Positions 16,630-24,662 of a stretch of 26,269 nucleotides of DNA are shown piece by piece. Source of the stretch: an uncultured Caulobacteraceae bacterium (lineage in GTDB: Bacteria; Pseudomonadota; Alphaproteobacteria; Caulobacterales; TH1-2); contig CALBST010000379.1 in NCBI GenBank assembly GCA_937967425.1, forward strand, positions 1 to 26,269, read 5' to 3'. The position numbers were made by a program, and so were the translations under genes. Position 1 is the stretch's first letter. Each line of letters opens with the position of its first letter. The notes below the pieces were generated by a model. That model saw only the letters and a list, made by a program, of their open reading frames with translations. It had not been told where the DNA came from and did not search any database.

Positions 16630-17240
16630 TCTACACTCTCTTCTCCCCCTCTCCCTTGCGGAGAGGGGGTTGGGGGGTGAGGGGCGACAAGGCGGGCGCG
16701 CACTTCAGCGACAACCCACGCGGGCCGATCCCATACGTCGTCATTCTGAAAACGCAGCACGCGGAAACCTTGCGTCGCTGCGTAGATGGTTTTGGCTTTA
16801 TCGTTTGCTTGAACGTCCGCGCGTCCGTGGATCGAGCCGTCAAGCTCGATCAATAATCGTGCTCCGTAGCATGCGAAATCGAAGACGTAGTCGCCGATCG
16901 GAGCTTCCTTGCGGAAGCGCACACCTTCGATACCGCGCAGCAACAACCACAGCTTCTTTTCAGAAGGGGTCAGTTCTTTGCGCAACAGCTTCGCGCGAAG
17001 CTTCGTGCGCGTGCGATCTTTCTGTCGCGAGCCTTCATTCGGATCAGGCGCCCAACCCTTTGCACGCTTGCTCTTTCCTTCCTCCCCCCTTGCGGGGGAG
17101 GTGTCCGCGGAGCGGACGGAGGGGGGGCGATCGGCGTGTTGCGCAGGTTCGGATGGAGTTGCGAAATCTCTTCGCCCCCCACCCCCTACCCCCGCCCCGC
17201 GAGGGGGCGGGGATGATTGAGCATCGCGTCGCTCGTTCAT
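16626..17240 (-). CDS. DUF559 (Vsr-like) endonuclease-fold protein with repeat-encoded ends
   Basis: 204 codons. The core, at about residues 70-180, is a DUF559 domain. It contains LTPSEKKLWLLLRG, VRFRKEAPIGDYVFDFACYG and LLIELDGSIH (acidic residues of a PD-(D/E)xK-like site), then GFRVLRFQNDDVWDRP. Such proteins resemble very-short-patch-repair nucleases; activity is unproven. Residues 10-53 are encoded by palindromic repeat copy 5, and the last 20 or so by copy 4, giving Pro/Gly-rich low-complexity ends. No in-frame ATG, GTG or TTG start was noticed between the repeat and the core. The ATG overlaps the glyS stop (ATGA) and the stop overlaps the ppdK ATG (ATGA). Confidence 0.75.
   Translation of the reverse strand: MNERRDAQSSPPPRGAGVGGGGRRDFATPSEPAQHADRPPSVRSADTSPARGEEGKSKRAKGWAPDPNEGSRQKDRTRTKLRAKLLRKELTPSEKKLWLLLRGIEGVRFRKEAPIGDYVFDFACYGARLLIELDGSIHGRADVQANDKAKTIYAATQGFRVLRFQNDDVWDRPAWVVAEVRARLVAPHPPTPSPQGRGGEESVE
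16645..16690. repeat. Palindromic repeat, copy 4 (half element)
   Basis: The hairpin CCCCCTCTCC/GGAGAGGGGG (16645-16669) has a 10-bp perfect stem and CTTGC loop, followed by the arm TGGGGGGTGAGGGGCG. It corresponds to one half of copies 1-3. It lies within the last codons of the DUF559 gene, just upstream of ppdK. Confidence 0.8.
17081..17212. repeat. Palindromic repeat, copy 5 (double hairpin)
   Basis: Left stem CCTCCCCC/GGGGGAGG (17081-17101), small inverted repeat GTCCGC/GCGGAC (17103-17117), and right stem CCCCGCCCC/GGGGCGGGG (17190-17212, 9 bp). The inner arms GGAGGGGGGGCGA and TTCGCCCCCCACC are also roughly complementary. It lies in frame within the 5' end of the DUF559 gene. Confidence 0.8.
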
Positions 17241-19396
17241 CCCTCGATCTTCGAAAAGTCCGCAACCTGAGACAGCGCTTCGCGTAACCGAGAGAGCAGC
17301 AAAAGTCTATTGCGGCGCAGCATCGGATCTTCGGCGTTGACGAGGACTTTTTCGAAGAAGGCGTCCACCGGCGCGCGAAGCCCGCTGAGCGCCTTCATGG
17401 CAGCGGCGAAGTCCTCCTTCTCCACCGCCGCGCGCGCGGCAGGCAGCGCTGTTTCCAGCGCCTCGTAGAGCGCCTTCTCGGCGGGCTCGGCGAGCTTGGA
17501 GGCATCGACTTGGCCCTTGGCCTCCTCGGCGCTCCACTTCCCCTTCTTCTCTTCCGCCGCGAGAATGTTCGCCGCGCGCTTATAGCCCGCGAGCAAGTTC
17601 GCGCCGTCTTCGGTTTTCAGGAACGCGTCCAGCGCTTCGACGCGCGCGACGATGCGAACGAGGTCGTCATCGCCAAGCGCGAAGACAGCGTCGACAAGAT
17701 CGTGACGCTTGCCTTGATCGCGGAGCTGAACTTTGAGGCGATCGGCTAGGAAGGCGAGAATCTCTGCGCAGCTGTCTCGCGCCTCTGCGCGACGATCGCC
17801 GGTTGATGCCTTCGAGAATAGATATTGGCTGGCCGCCTTGTAGATCGCGCCTGACACGACTGCGACGCTCTCCGGGCCAGAACCGGGCTTGCCGGGCGTG
17901 TACCGATAAAGCGGCAAGCGAAGGTCGTTGGCCAGGAGCGTGCGCACCACTCCCAAAGCGGCGCGACGCAGAGCGTAAGGATCGCTCGATCCGGTCGGCT
18001 TTTCGTCGATCATCCAGAAGCAGATCAGCGTATCCAGCTTGTCCGCCAGCGCGAGCGTCACGGCGACTTTATCCGTCGGCACACGATCGTTCGGCCCAAG
18101 CGGGCGGTAGTGATCTTCGATCGCGGCGGCGACGCTTTCGTGGTTGCCTTTGGTCAGCGCCGAAAGTTGGCGCCCTACCTGCCCTTGCAGTTCGGGGAAT
18201 TCGCCGACGGTCTCCGTGACCAAGTCCATCTTGCAGAGATTGGCCGCTTCGCGAACGAGCTTCGGATCGGCGCCGGTGACGGCGCAGAGTTCTTCAGCAA
18301 GAGCGCGCACACGCTCGACCTTATCCCAAACGCTGCCGAGCTTTTGGTGGAACACGATCTTCTGCAGCTTCGCTTTGCGCTCTTCAGTGAAGAGCGGCGT
18401 CGCGGTGTCGACCTTCCAGAAGAATTGCGCATCGTTCAGGCGCGCTGAGAGCACGCGGGCGTTACCCGCCGCGATCGCCTTGCCGCCATCCTTCGCTTCG
18501 ATGTTCGCGACCACGATGAAGTGCGGCGCGAGGCCGCCCTTCTTCGGATCGCGCACAGCGAAATACTTTTGGTGCGTGCGCATCGAGAGGCGGATCACTT
18601 CGCCGGGCAGATTGAGAAAGTCCGGGTCCATGTCGCCGAGCAGCACGACTGGCCACTCAACCAAGCCCGCGACTTCTTCGAGCAGACCGATGTCCTCAAC
18701 CAGCTCCAGCCCCTTCGCGGCGCAGAGCTTCTTGGCTTGTTCGAGGATGATCGTCTTGCGCTCTTCGCGCTCGATCAGAACTTTCGCGCCGCGCAGCTTC
18801 GACGCGTAGTCAGCAAAGTTCGCCACCGGCAACGCTTCCGGCGCATGGAAGCGATGGCCCCAGGTCACGGCCTCGCTGCCCACGCCCTCAACCGCGATCT
18901 TCACGGCCTTGCCGTCGAACACGCAGCAAATATTGTGCAGCGGGCGCACCCATTGCAGATCGCTCGATTGCGAGCGCATCGACTTCGGCCACGGAAACGC
19001 GCGCACGATCTCAGGAATGATCTCCTGCACGATCTCCGCCGTCGCCCGCCCCGCGCGCTCGATCTTCGCGACGTAGAACGAGCCCTTCTTGTCTTCGACA
19101 ATCTGCGCCTGATCGATCGACGTCAGCCCCGCGCCTTTCAGGAAGCCCTGCAGCGCTTGCTCAGGCGAACCAACGCGCGGCCCTTTGCGCTCTTCGTTCA
19201 CATCCGCGGCCTTCGCCGGCAGATCATCGATGAACAAACCAATGCGGCGCGGCGCCGAGAACGTCTTGATCGCTTTCGCGTCTAAACCCGCAGCCTTCAG
19301 CTTCTCACCAAAGAGCTTCGCCAAATCCTCTTCCGCGCGCTTCTGCATGCGCGCCGGGATTTCTTCGGAGAACAGTTCGAGCAAAAGTTGGGGCAT
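17237..19396 (-). CDS. glyS: Glycyl-tRNA synthetase beta subunit
   Basis: 719 residues; the beta chain of the bacterial alpha2beta2 GlyRS. I chose the ATG at 19396, which shares a base with the glyQ stop (TGATG). The conserved start is [18 protein letters not shown], followed by FSAPRRIGLFI, KGPRVGSPEQALQGFLKGAG, WPKSMRSQSSDLQWVRPLHNI and LPGEVIRLSMRTHQKYFAV. In the C-terminal half, ALADKLDTLICFWMIDEKPTGSSDPYALRRAALGVVR is the signature. A DALR-like anticodon-binding region follows. It works only together with the alpha subunit encoded immediately upstream. Confidence 0.98.
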   Translation of the reverse strand: MPQLLLELFSEEIPARMQKRAEEDLAKLFGEKLKAAGLDAKAIKTFSAPRRIGLFIDDLPAKAADVNEERKGPRVGSPEQALQGFLKGAGLTSIDQAQIVEDKKGSFYVAKIERAGRATAEIVQEIIPEIVRAFPWPKSMRSQSSDLQWVRPLHNICCVFDGKAVKIAVEGVGSEAVTWGHRFHAPEALPVANFADYASKLRGAKVLIEREERKTIILEQAKKLCAAKGLELVEDIGLLEEVAGLVEWPVVLLGDMDPDFLNLPGEVIRLSMRTHQKYFAVRDPKKGGLAPHFIVVANIEAKDGGKAIAAGNARVLSARLNDAQFFWKVDTATPLFTEERKAKLQKIVFHQKLGSVWDKVERVRALAEELCAVTGADPKLVREAANLCKMDLVTETVGEFPELQGQVGRQLSALTKGNHESVAAAIEDHYRPLGPNDRVPTDKVAVTLALADKLDTLICFWMIDEKPTGSSDPYALRRAALGVVRTLLANDLRLPLYRYTPGKPGSGPESVAVVSGAIYKAASQYLFSKASTGDRRAEARDSCAEILAFLADRLKVQLRDQGKRHDLVDAVFALGDDDLVRIVARVEALDAFLKTEDGANLLAGYKRAANILAAEEKKGKWSAEEAKGQVDASKLAEPAEKALYEALETALPAARAAVEKEDFAAAMKALSGLRAPVDAFFEKVLVNAEDPMLRRNRLLLLSRLREALSQVADFSKIEG

Positions 19397-20274
19397 CAGC
19401 TTTGGCTCTCCGCCCAAGCGCTGGCGCAGCCTTTCGCCAAATCGCGCACGCGGGCGATGAAGCTTTGCCGCTCCGTCGGCGACACCACGCCACGCGCATC
19501 GAGCAGATTGAACAGGTGCGACGCCTTCAGCGTGTAATCGAACGCGGGCAGCACATTGCCCTCCGCGAGCAAGCGCTTGGCTGTCGCTTCCGCATCGGTG
19601 AACCAGCGCAGATTCTGCTCCGGATCGCTCAGCTCGAAATTGAAGCGCGATTGCTGCTTCTCGTTTTCGAGGAAGATGTCGCCATAGGTCAGCGGCGTGG
19701 CGCTATCGGGATCGTTGAACGGCAGATCGTAAACCCGATCGACGCCGAACACATACATCGCCAAGCGCTCAAGCCCGTAGGTGAGTTCGCCGCTCACCGG
19801 GCGCACGTCCAGGCCGCCGACTTGTTGGAAGTAGGTGTACTGCGACACCTCCATCCCATCGCACCACACTTCCCAACCCAAGCCCCAGGCGCCGACGGTC
19901 GGGTTTTCCCAATCGTCTTCGACGAAGCGGATGTCGTGCAGCAGCGGATCGATGCCGATGGGCGCGAGCGAGTTCAGATAAAGCTGCTGCAGGTCCGGCG
20001 GGTTCGGCTTCAGGATCACCTGAAACTGATAATAATGCTGCAGCCGGTTCGGGTTCTCGCCATAGCGCCCGTCCTTCGGCCGCCGCGAGGGCTGCACATA
20101 GGCCGCGCGCCAGGGCTTGGGCCCGAGCGAACGCAACGTGGTTGCCGGGTGCAGCGTGCCGGCGCCGACCTGCTCGTCATAAGGTTGCAGGATCGCGCAG
20201 CCCTGCTCGGCCCAGTAATTCTGGAGCGTCAGGATCACGTCCTGGAAACAGCGGGGCGGCGCGTTGGCGGGCAT
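19396..20274 (-). CDS. glyQ: Glycyl-tRNA synthetase alpha subunit
   Basis: 292 residues; the catalytic chain binding glycine and ATP. The start [28 protein letters not shown] agrees in position with other GlyQ proteins. Downstream it reads [51 protein letters not shown] and [35 protein letters not shown], then [12 protein letters not shown]. All class II motifs appear intact. There is no clear Shine-Dalgarno before the ATG; instead a strong hairpin ends 3 nt upstream (see separate entry). It overlaps glyS by one base. Confidence 0.98.
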   Translation of the reverse strand: MPANAPPRCFQDVILTLQNYWAEQGCAILQPYDEQVGAGTLHPATTLRSLGPKPWRAAYVQPSRRPKDGRYGENPNRLQHYYQFQVILKPNPPDLQQLYLNSLAPIGIDPLLHDIRFVEDDWENPTVGAWGLGWEVWCDGMEVSQYTYFQQVGGLDVRPVSGELTYGLERLAMYVFGVDRVYDLPFNDPDSATPLTYGDIFLENEKQQSRFNFELSDPEQNLRWFTDAEATAKRLLAEGNVLPAFDYTLKASHLFNLLDARGVVSPTERQSFIARVRDLAKGCASAWAESQS

Positions 20275-20277
20275 GGG

Positions 20278-20299
20278 GCGGACGCCTAATGGCGCCCGC
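20278..20299 (-). promoter_or_regulatory. Hairpin abutting the glyQ start codon
   Basis: On the minus strand, GCGGGCGCC-ATTA-GGCGTCCGC can form a 9-bp stem (one G-U pair) with a 4-nt loop. It ends 3 nt before the glyQ ATG, where a Shine-Dalgarno would be expected. No T-tract follows, so it is not an intrinsic terminator for the upstream hydrolase gene. A role in glyQ translation or mRNA processing is inference. Confidence 0.5.
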
Positions 20300-20315
20300 T
20301 CGCTCTAGCAAGGTT

Positions 20316-21200
20316 TCAGCGGAGGAATTCCGTCACTGCCACTTGGAACGCCGCCGGCTGGTCGAACATGATGAAGTGGTAGCCGCCATCGATCCGCACG
20401 AAGCTCACATTGGGCGCCGGCGCGTATTGGCCGCGATAGAGGCCGTCGACCATTGCCTCCGGCCCCATCGCCGTGTCGTAGGCGTACACCACCGTGATCG
20501 GCGTCTGCAGGTTGGCGACTTCGCCCCGCATGTCGGTGGTCATCACTTCGTACATGGCTTGCGCAAAGGTGGCGCGATCGGAGGCGACGCTCCAGGCGAC
20601 AACCTCGGCGCGGCGCGGCTCGGTTTTGACCAGACGCCCGACCCCCATGCTCTGTTGCGCCGCGAACGTCGGGTCATCGAGCGCGGCGATCTGATCGCGC
20701 ATCGTGCGCGCCTGCGGCTCGACGCCCTCTGCCGTCGCCATCGGGCTGAACATCGCCGAGTAGAACGGCAGCGAGTCTACGCTCATCAGCCTACCGACGC
20801 GCTCGGGATGACGGCGCGCCAGGATGAGCCCGGTGAGCCCGCCCATCGAGTGACCAATGATGGCGGGTTGGCCGCGTGTGTACGCCTCAATGTATTGCGC
20901 GAGCTCTTCGACGACCGGCTCGATCACTTGCCCCGCCGGCGCGCCAACAGGTTGGCCGGCAAAGCCGTTGATTTGAACCAGATGGAGCCGATGCGTCGCC
21001 GCGAGCGCTTCGGCTTGCGCCGCCCAAACGTTGCGGCTCGAACCCAAGCCCGGGATGAAGATCACATCGGGCCCCTCGCCTCGCACTTCGACTGTGAAGC
21101 GGGAGGGCGCGAACGGCTGCGCGTCGGTCGGTGTCGCGACGGCACTGATTAGGAACGCAGCGAGCGAACCGATCAGAAATTTGCGGGTGATACTGAACAT
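20316..21200 (-). CDS. Exported alpha/beta hydrolase
   Basis: 294 residues from ATG 21200, with AAGGAG 7 nt upstream; the frame stays open upstream without conservation. The signal peptide is residues 1-27 (MFSITRKFLIGSLAAFLIS...TDA-QP), so the enzyme acts in the periplasm or outside. The oxyanion loop is VIFIPGLGSSRNVW. The nucleophile is Ser118 in AIIGHSMGGLTGLILARRHPERV. A late Asp lies around YAYDTAMGPEAM, and the catalytic His in IDGGYHFIMFDQP. The substrate is unknown; a cap region between about residues 150 and 215 would determine it. It is transcribed toward glyQ. Confidence 0.9.
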   Translation of the reverse strand: MFSITRKFLIGSLAAFLISAVATPTDAQPFAPSRFTVEVRGEGPDVIFIPGLGSSRNVWAAQAEALAATHRLHLVQINGFAGQPVGAPAGQVIEPVVEELAQYIEAYTRGQPAIIGHSMGGLTGLILARRHPERVGRLMSVDSLPFYSAMFSPMATAEGVEPQARTMRDQIAALDDPTFAAQQSMGVGRLVKTEPRRAEVVAWSVASDRATFAQAMYEVMTTDMRGEVANLQTPITVVYAYDTAMGPEAMVDGLYRGQYAPAPNVSFVRIDGGYHFIMFDQPAAFQVAVTEFLR

Positions 21201-21271
21201 GACTTCTCCTTCGGCGCTGGCGCGCCTTTGAAATTCAACTTTGTTGGGGTCGCGCTTGCGCTCGGCGCGGG

Positions 21272-21484
21272 CTACTCGGCTGCTTGAGCGACTTCGTCGT
21301 CGCTGAAGATTTGTTCGATCGGCAAAGCGAAGACTTTGGCGATCTTGAAAGCGAGCGGCAGCGAGGGATCGTACTTGCCGGTCTCGATCGCGTTCACGCT
21401 CTGGCGTGAGACGTCGAGCTTGTCGGCCAGATCCGCCTGACTCCAATTGCGCTCGGCGCGCAGGACTTTGAGGCGGTTTCTCAT
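21272..21484 (-). CDS. XRE-family HTH transcriptional regulator
   Basis: 70 residues, almost entirely one Cro/CI-type HTH: MRNRLKVLRAERNWSQADLADKLDVSRQSVNAIETGKYDPSLPLAFKIAKVFALPIEQIFS. This matches the YozG-like single-domain regulators found beside membrane-protein genes. The ATG overlaps the upstream membrane-protein stop by 4 nt. The perfect palindrome over the operon promoter at 22038-22052 is a likely binding site, giving autoregulation (inference). The tail is short and acidic. Confidence 0.92.
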   Translation of the reverse strand: MRNRLKVLRAERNWSQADLADKLDVSRQSVNAIETGKYDPSLPLAFKIAKVFALPIEQIFSDDEVAQAAE

Positions 21485-21891
21485 TTGTAGCGCCACAGCA
21501 AGATGCAGACCGCCAGTCCCCACACGCCGATCAGTGCCGGCAACACCCAAACCAGCGGCAGATGCGGAAGTCCTGCCCATTCCTCGAGAAAGCCGTAGGC
21601 GAACGTTCCGAAACCGATGACGGCGGCGGCGATAAGAACGCCTTCGGTTTGAATGCGGCGTTGAAACTCGTCGATCCCGTTCAAGAAGATCACATAGGCG
21701 CGCAGCATCAGCAGCGCCGGCAGCAACGGCGCCAAAGCGGCGACGATCAGCACCCAACGCGGCAGATCATCGATCCGCGTGGCGTAAGCGCCCGCAAACA
21801 CGAACACTGTGTAGAGCACGCCCGCGACGAGCATGTTGCCGGCGTAGCGGCGGGCGTTGCTGATGATTTTGGGATTGGTTTCGCGTTGCAC
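21481..21891 (-). CDS. Four-helix membrane protein paired with XRE regulator
   Basis: 136 residues from a GTG at 21891, preferred because AGGGG sits 7 nt upstream; TTG codons at 21906 and 21912 are alternatives, and the first internal ATG falls in the first helix. The N-terminus is basic (QRETNPKIISNARRYAGN). Four hydrophobic segments lie at about 18-37, 47-69, 88-107 and 113-133. The polar loop GIDEFQRRIQTEG between helices 2 and 3 looks like the conserved core of this uncharacterised alphaproteobacterial group. It is the middle gene of a three-gene operon; its partner regulator suggests response to membrane state (inference). Confidence 0.8.
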   Translation of the reverse strand: MQRETNPKIISNARRYAGNMLVAGVLYTVFVFAGAYATRIDDLPRWVLIVAALAPLLPALLMLRAYVIFLNGIDEFQRRIQTEGVLIAAAVIGFGTFAYGFLEEWAGLPHLPLVWVLPALIGVWGLAVCILLWRYK

Positions 21892-21902
21892 GGCCGCGCC
21901 CC

Positions 21903-21995
21903 TCAAAGCCAACCATTGGCGACCGCGACCGCCACGAACATGCTGACCAGAATGGCGGCCCAGGCGGCTGGGCTCGGCTGTTGGCAGATCTTCAT
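21903..21995 (-). CDS. 30-residue single-helix membrane peptide
   Basis: ATG at 21995 with GAGGAG 7-12 nt upstream and TGA at 21903. The product begins MKICQQPSPAAW and continues as one hydrophobic helix (WAAILVSMFVAVAVANGWL). The stop lies 11 nt before the GTG of the downstream membrane protein, and the TTTGAGGGG around the stop doubles as that gene's Shine-Dalgarno. The strong ribosome binding site, promoter position and coding context support translation. No family recognised. Confidence 0.65.
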   Translation of the reverse strand: MKICQQPSPAAWAAILVSMFVAVAVANGWL

Positions 21996-22021
21996 CGCAA
22001 TCTCCTCGTCAAGTGACCGCT

Positions 22022-22050
22022 ACATAATATCAAGCTTGCTTGACTGTCAA
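22022..22050 (-). promoter_or_regulatory. Putative promoter of the micro-peptide/membrane/XRE operon
   Basis: On the minus strand, a consensus -35 TTGACA (22050-22045) is followed after 17 nt by TTATGT (22027-22022), or after 15 nt by TATTAT. The -35 hexamer lies inside the 15-bp palindrome. It is 27 nt upstream of the micro-peptide ATG. Confidence 0.5.
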
Positions 22051-22052
22051 GC
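22038..22052. promoter_or_regulatory. Perfect palindromic operator, likely XRE site
   Basis: GCTTGAC-T-GTCAAGC is a perfect 15-nt palindrome. Related half-sites surround it: TCAAGC-TT-GCTTGA (22030-22043), CAAG-CGTA-CTTG (22049-22060) and CAAGTGAC near 22010. This cluster in the gap between the XRE operon and rnhB is what a repressor autoregulation site looks like. Binding is inferred. Confidence 0.55.
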
Positions 22053-22101
22053 GTACTTGTCACGCTTGCTCGCAGGTCGAGAATCCGGGCTGAGTAAGGC
22101 C

Positions 22102-22671
22102 ATGAGCGGGATTTGCGGGATCGATGAGGCGGGGCGTGGGCCCTGGGCGGGGCCGGTGGTAGCCGCGGCCGTCATCCTGCCGGCCAAGAAGCGGCCCAAG
22201 GGGTTGGCGGATTCCAAGCAGCTCTCAGCCGAAGCCCGCGAAGAATTGGCGCTCGCCATCCGCGCTTGCGCCATGGTCGGCGTGGGCGTCGCCTCGCCGG
22301 AGGAGATCGATCAGATCAACATCCTCCAAGCAACATATCTCGCGATGCGCCGCGCTTTTGACGGCCTGCCCGAGCGCCCGGTCGCGGCGCTCATCGACGG
22401 CAATTCCGCGCCGGAGCTGCCTTGCCCAATCGAGATGATCATCGATGGCGACGCTTACGTCGCCTCGATCTCGGCGGCCTCGATCATAGCCAAGGTCGAG
22501 CGCGACCGGATGATGGTGGAGTTCTGCGCGCAATATCCGGGCTATTCCTTCGCCAAGCACAAGGGCTACGGCACGCCTGAACACCAAAAGGCGCTGGCCG
22601 AGCTTGGCCCCTGCCCGATCCATCGCCGCAGCTTCAAGCCGGTCCGCGACGCTTTGGGCCTCGCCGCATAA
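22102..22671 (+). CDS. rnhB: Ribonuclease HII
   Basis: Removes RNA from RNA-DNA hybrids, including single misincorporated ribonucleotides. 189 residues from ATG 22102; the frame is open far upstream but the conserved domain starts at residue 4. The catalytic residues are Asp8 and Glu9 (ICGIDEAGRGPWAGPVVAAAVIL), Asp99 (ALIDGNSAP) and Asp117 (IDGDAYVASISAASIIAKVERD), with the same 18-residue spacing of the last two as in E. coli. Also present are LADSKQLS and SFAKHKGYGTPEH. Some rnhB genes in this class neighbour ccrM; here one membrane-protein gene lies between. Confidence 0.97.
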   Translation: MSGICGIDEAGRGPWAGPVVAAAVILPAKKRPKGLADSKQLSAEAREELALAIRACAMVGVGVASPEEIDQINILQATYLAMRRAFDGLPERPVAALIDGNSAPELPCPIEMIIDGDAYVASISAASIIAKVERDRMMVEFCAQYPGYSFAKHKGYGTPEHQKALAELGPCPIHRRSFKPVRDALGLAA

Positions 22672-22716
22672 GCAAGGCGGCGTTTACATGAGGCTCCGCC
22701 TCACTATGTTCCGCCC

Positions 22717-23418
22717 ATGACCGGGGACGCCGCCAAACCACAACGCACCGACATTTCCGCGCTCGCCGTATGGCTCGTTTGCGCGGCGCTCTACGTCGTG
22801 TTCATGTATTTCGCTTTCACGCAGCCGAGCGTGTTGAAGGGGGAGCTCGGCCTGCTGGAAAACACGCAGACCATCATTCTCATAGTCTCGCTCTTTCTCG
22901 CGGTGCGGCTCGCGCTGCAGAAGCATGAAAAGTGGCTGAAGTGGTGGCTGATCCTGATCAGCGTCGGCGTATTCTATCTGCTCACCGAAGAAACCAGCTG
23001 GGGTCAGCACTATTTCGGCTGGGAGATGCACGGCTTCTTCGAAATCTTCAACGATCAGGGCGAGAACAACATTCACAATTCGAGTTCGTGGTTCGATCAG
23101 AAGCCACGCGCGGTTTTGTTGTTCGGCATGATCCTCGGCACCATCGTGCATCCCTTGGTGAAGCACTTCCGCAATGGCCGCGGACTGTTCGACAATCCGT
23201 GGTGGCTCGCGCCAACGCTTGTTTGCCTCGGTCCAGTCGTGTTCTCGCAGATCGGCGCACTGCCGGAGCGCATCGACGATCTCGGCGTCTCGACCTTCTC
23301 GGTGCAAGCGTTCACCGGCGGCTATCGCTCGAGCGAGATGGAGGAGGTCTATATGTACCTCTTCTTCGTCGCCTATCTGCTCTCGCTTGGACTGCGGCTC
23401 AAAAATCGTCCCGCCTGA
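22717..23418 (+). CDS. Polytopic membrane protein with EETSWGQ motif, unknown
   Basis: 233 residues. Six hydrophobic segments are predicted by eye at about 15-35, 50-66, 75-90, 131-150, 164-180 and 210-228. Between helices 3 and 4 lies a polar stretch with likely functional residues: LLTEETSWGQHYFGWEM, then FFEIFNDQGENNIHN. Before the last helix is a second acidic motif, SSEMEEVYMYLFF. Similar membrane proteins with E-E-x-S-W-G-Q occur in several phyla, but I know of no function. The conserved Glu/His/Asn cluster could bind a metal or form an active site (inference). It follows rnhB by 45 nt. Confidence 0.78.
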   Translation: MTGDAAKPQRTDISALAVWLVCAALYVVFMYFAFTQPSVLKGELGLLENTQTIILIVSLFLAVRLALQKHEKWLKWWLILISVGVFYLLTEETSWGQHYFGWEMHGFFEIFNDQGENNIHNSSSWFDQKPRAVLLFGMILGTIVHPLVKHFRNGRGLFDNPWWLAPTLVCLGPVVFSQIGALPERIDDLGVSTFSVQAFTGGYRSSEMEEVYMYLFFVAYLLSLGLRLKNRPA

Positions 23419-23435
23419 AAAATAAACATGGTTAA

Positions 23436-24587
<1,152 letters not shown>

Positions 24588-24662
24588 AGCGCGACGCGCG
24601 TCACGCTAGACGCGCGCATTTGATTGACCCTTGCCCGCAGGGTGTCGCAAAACCCGTCCGCA

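Noticed and set aside
1626..17212. CRISPR array from the repeated GC-rich elements
   Set aside because: The copies are dispersed by kilobases, differ in sequence, have no regular spacers and there are no cas genes.
22689..22703. Hairpin TGAGGC/GCCTCA between rnhB and the membrane protein gene
   Set aside because: Short stem without a T-tract; common by chance in GC-rich DNA.
24596..24633. Possible terminator after ccrM (GCGCGT/ACGCGC arms)
   Set aside because: The stem is only 6 bp with an 8-nt loop and no T-run; too weak to list as a feature.
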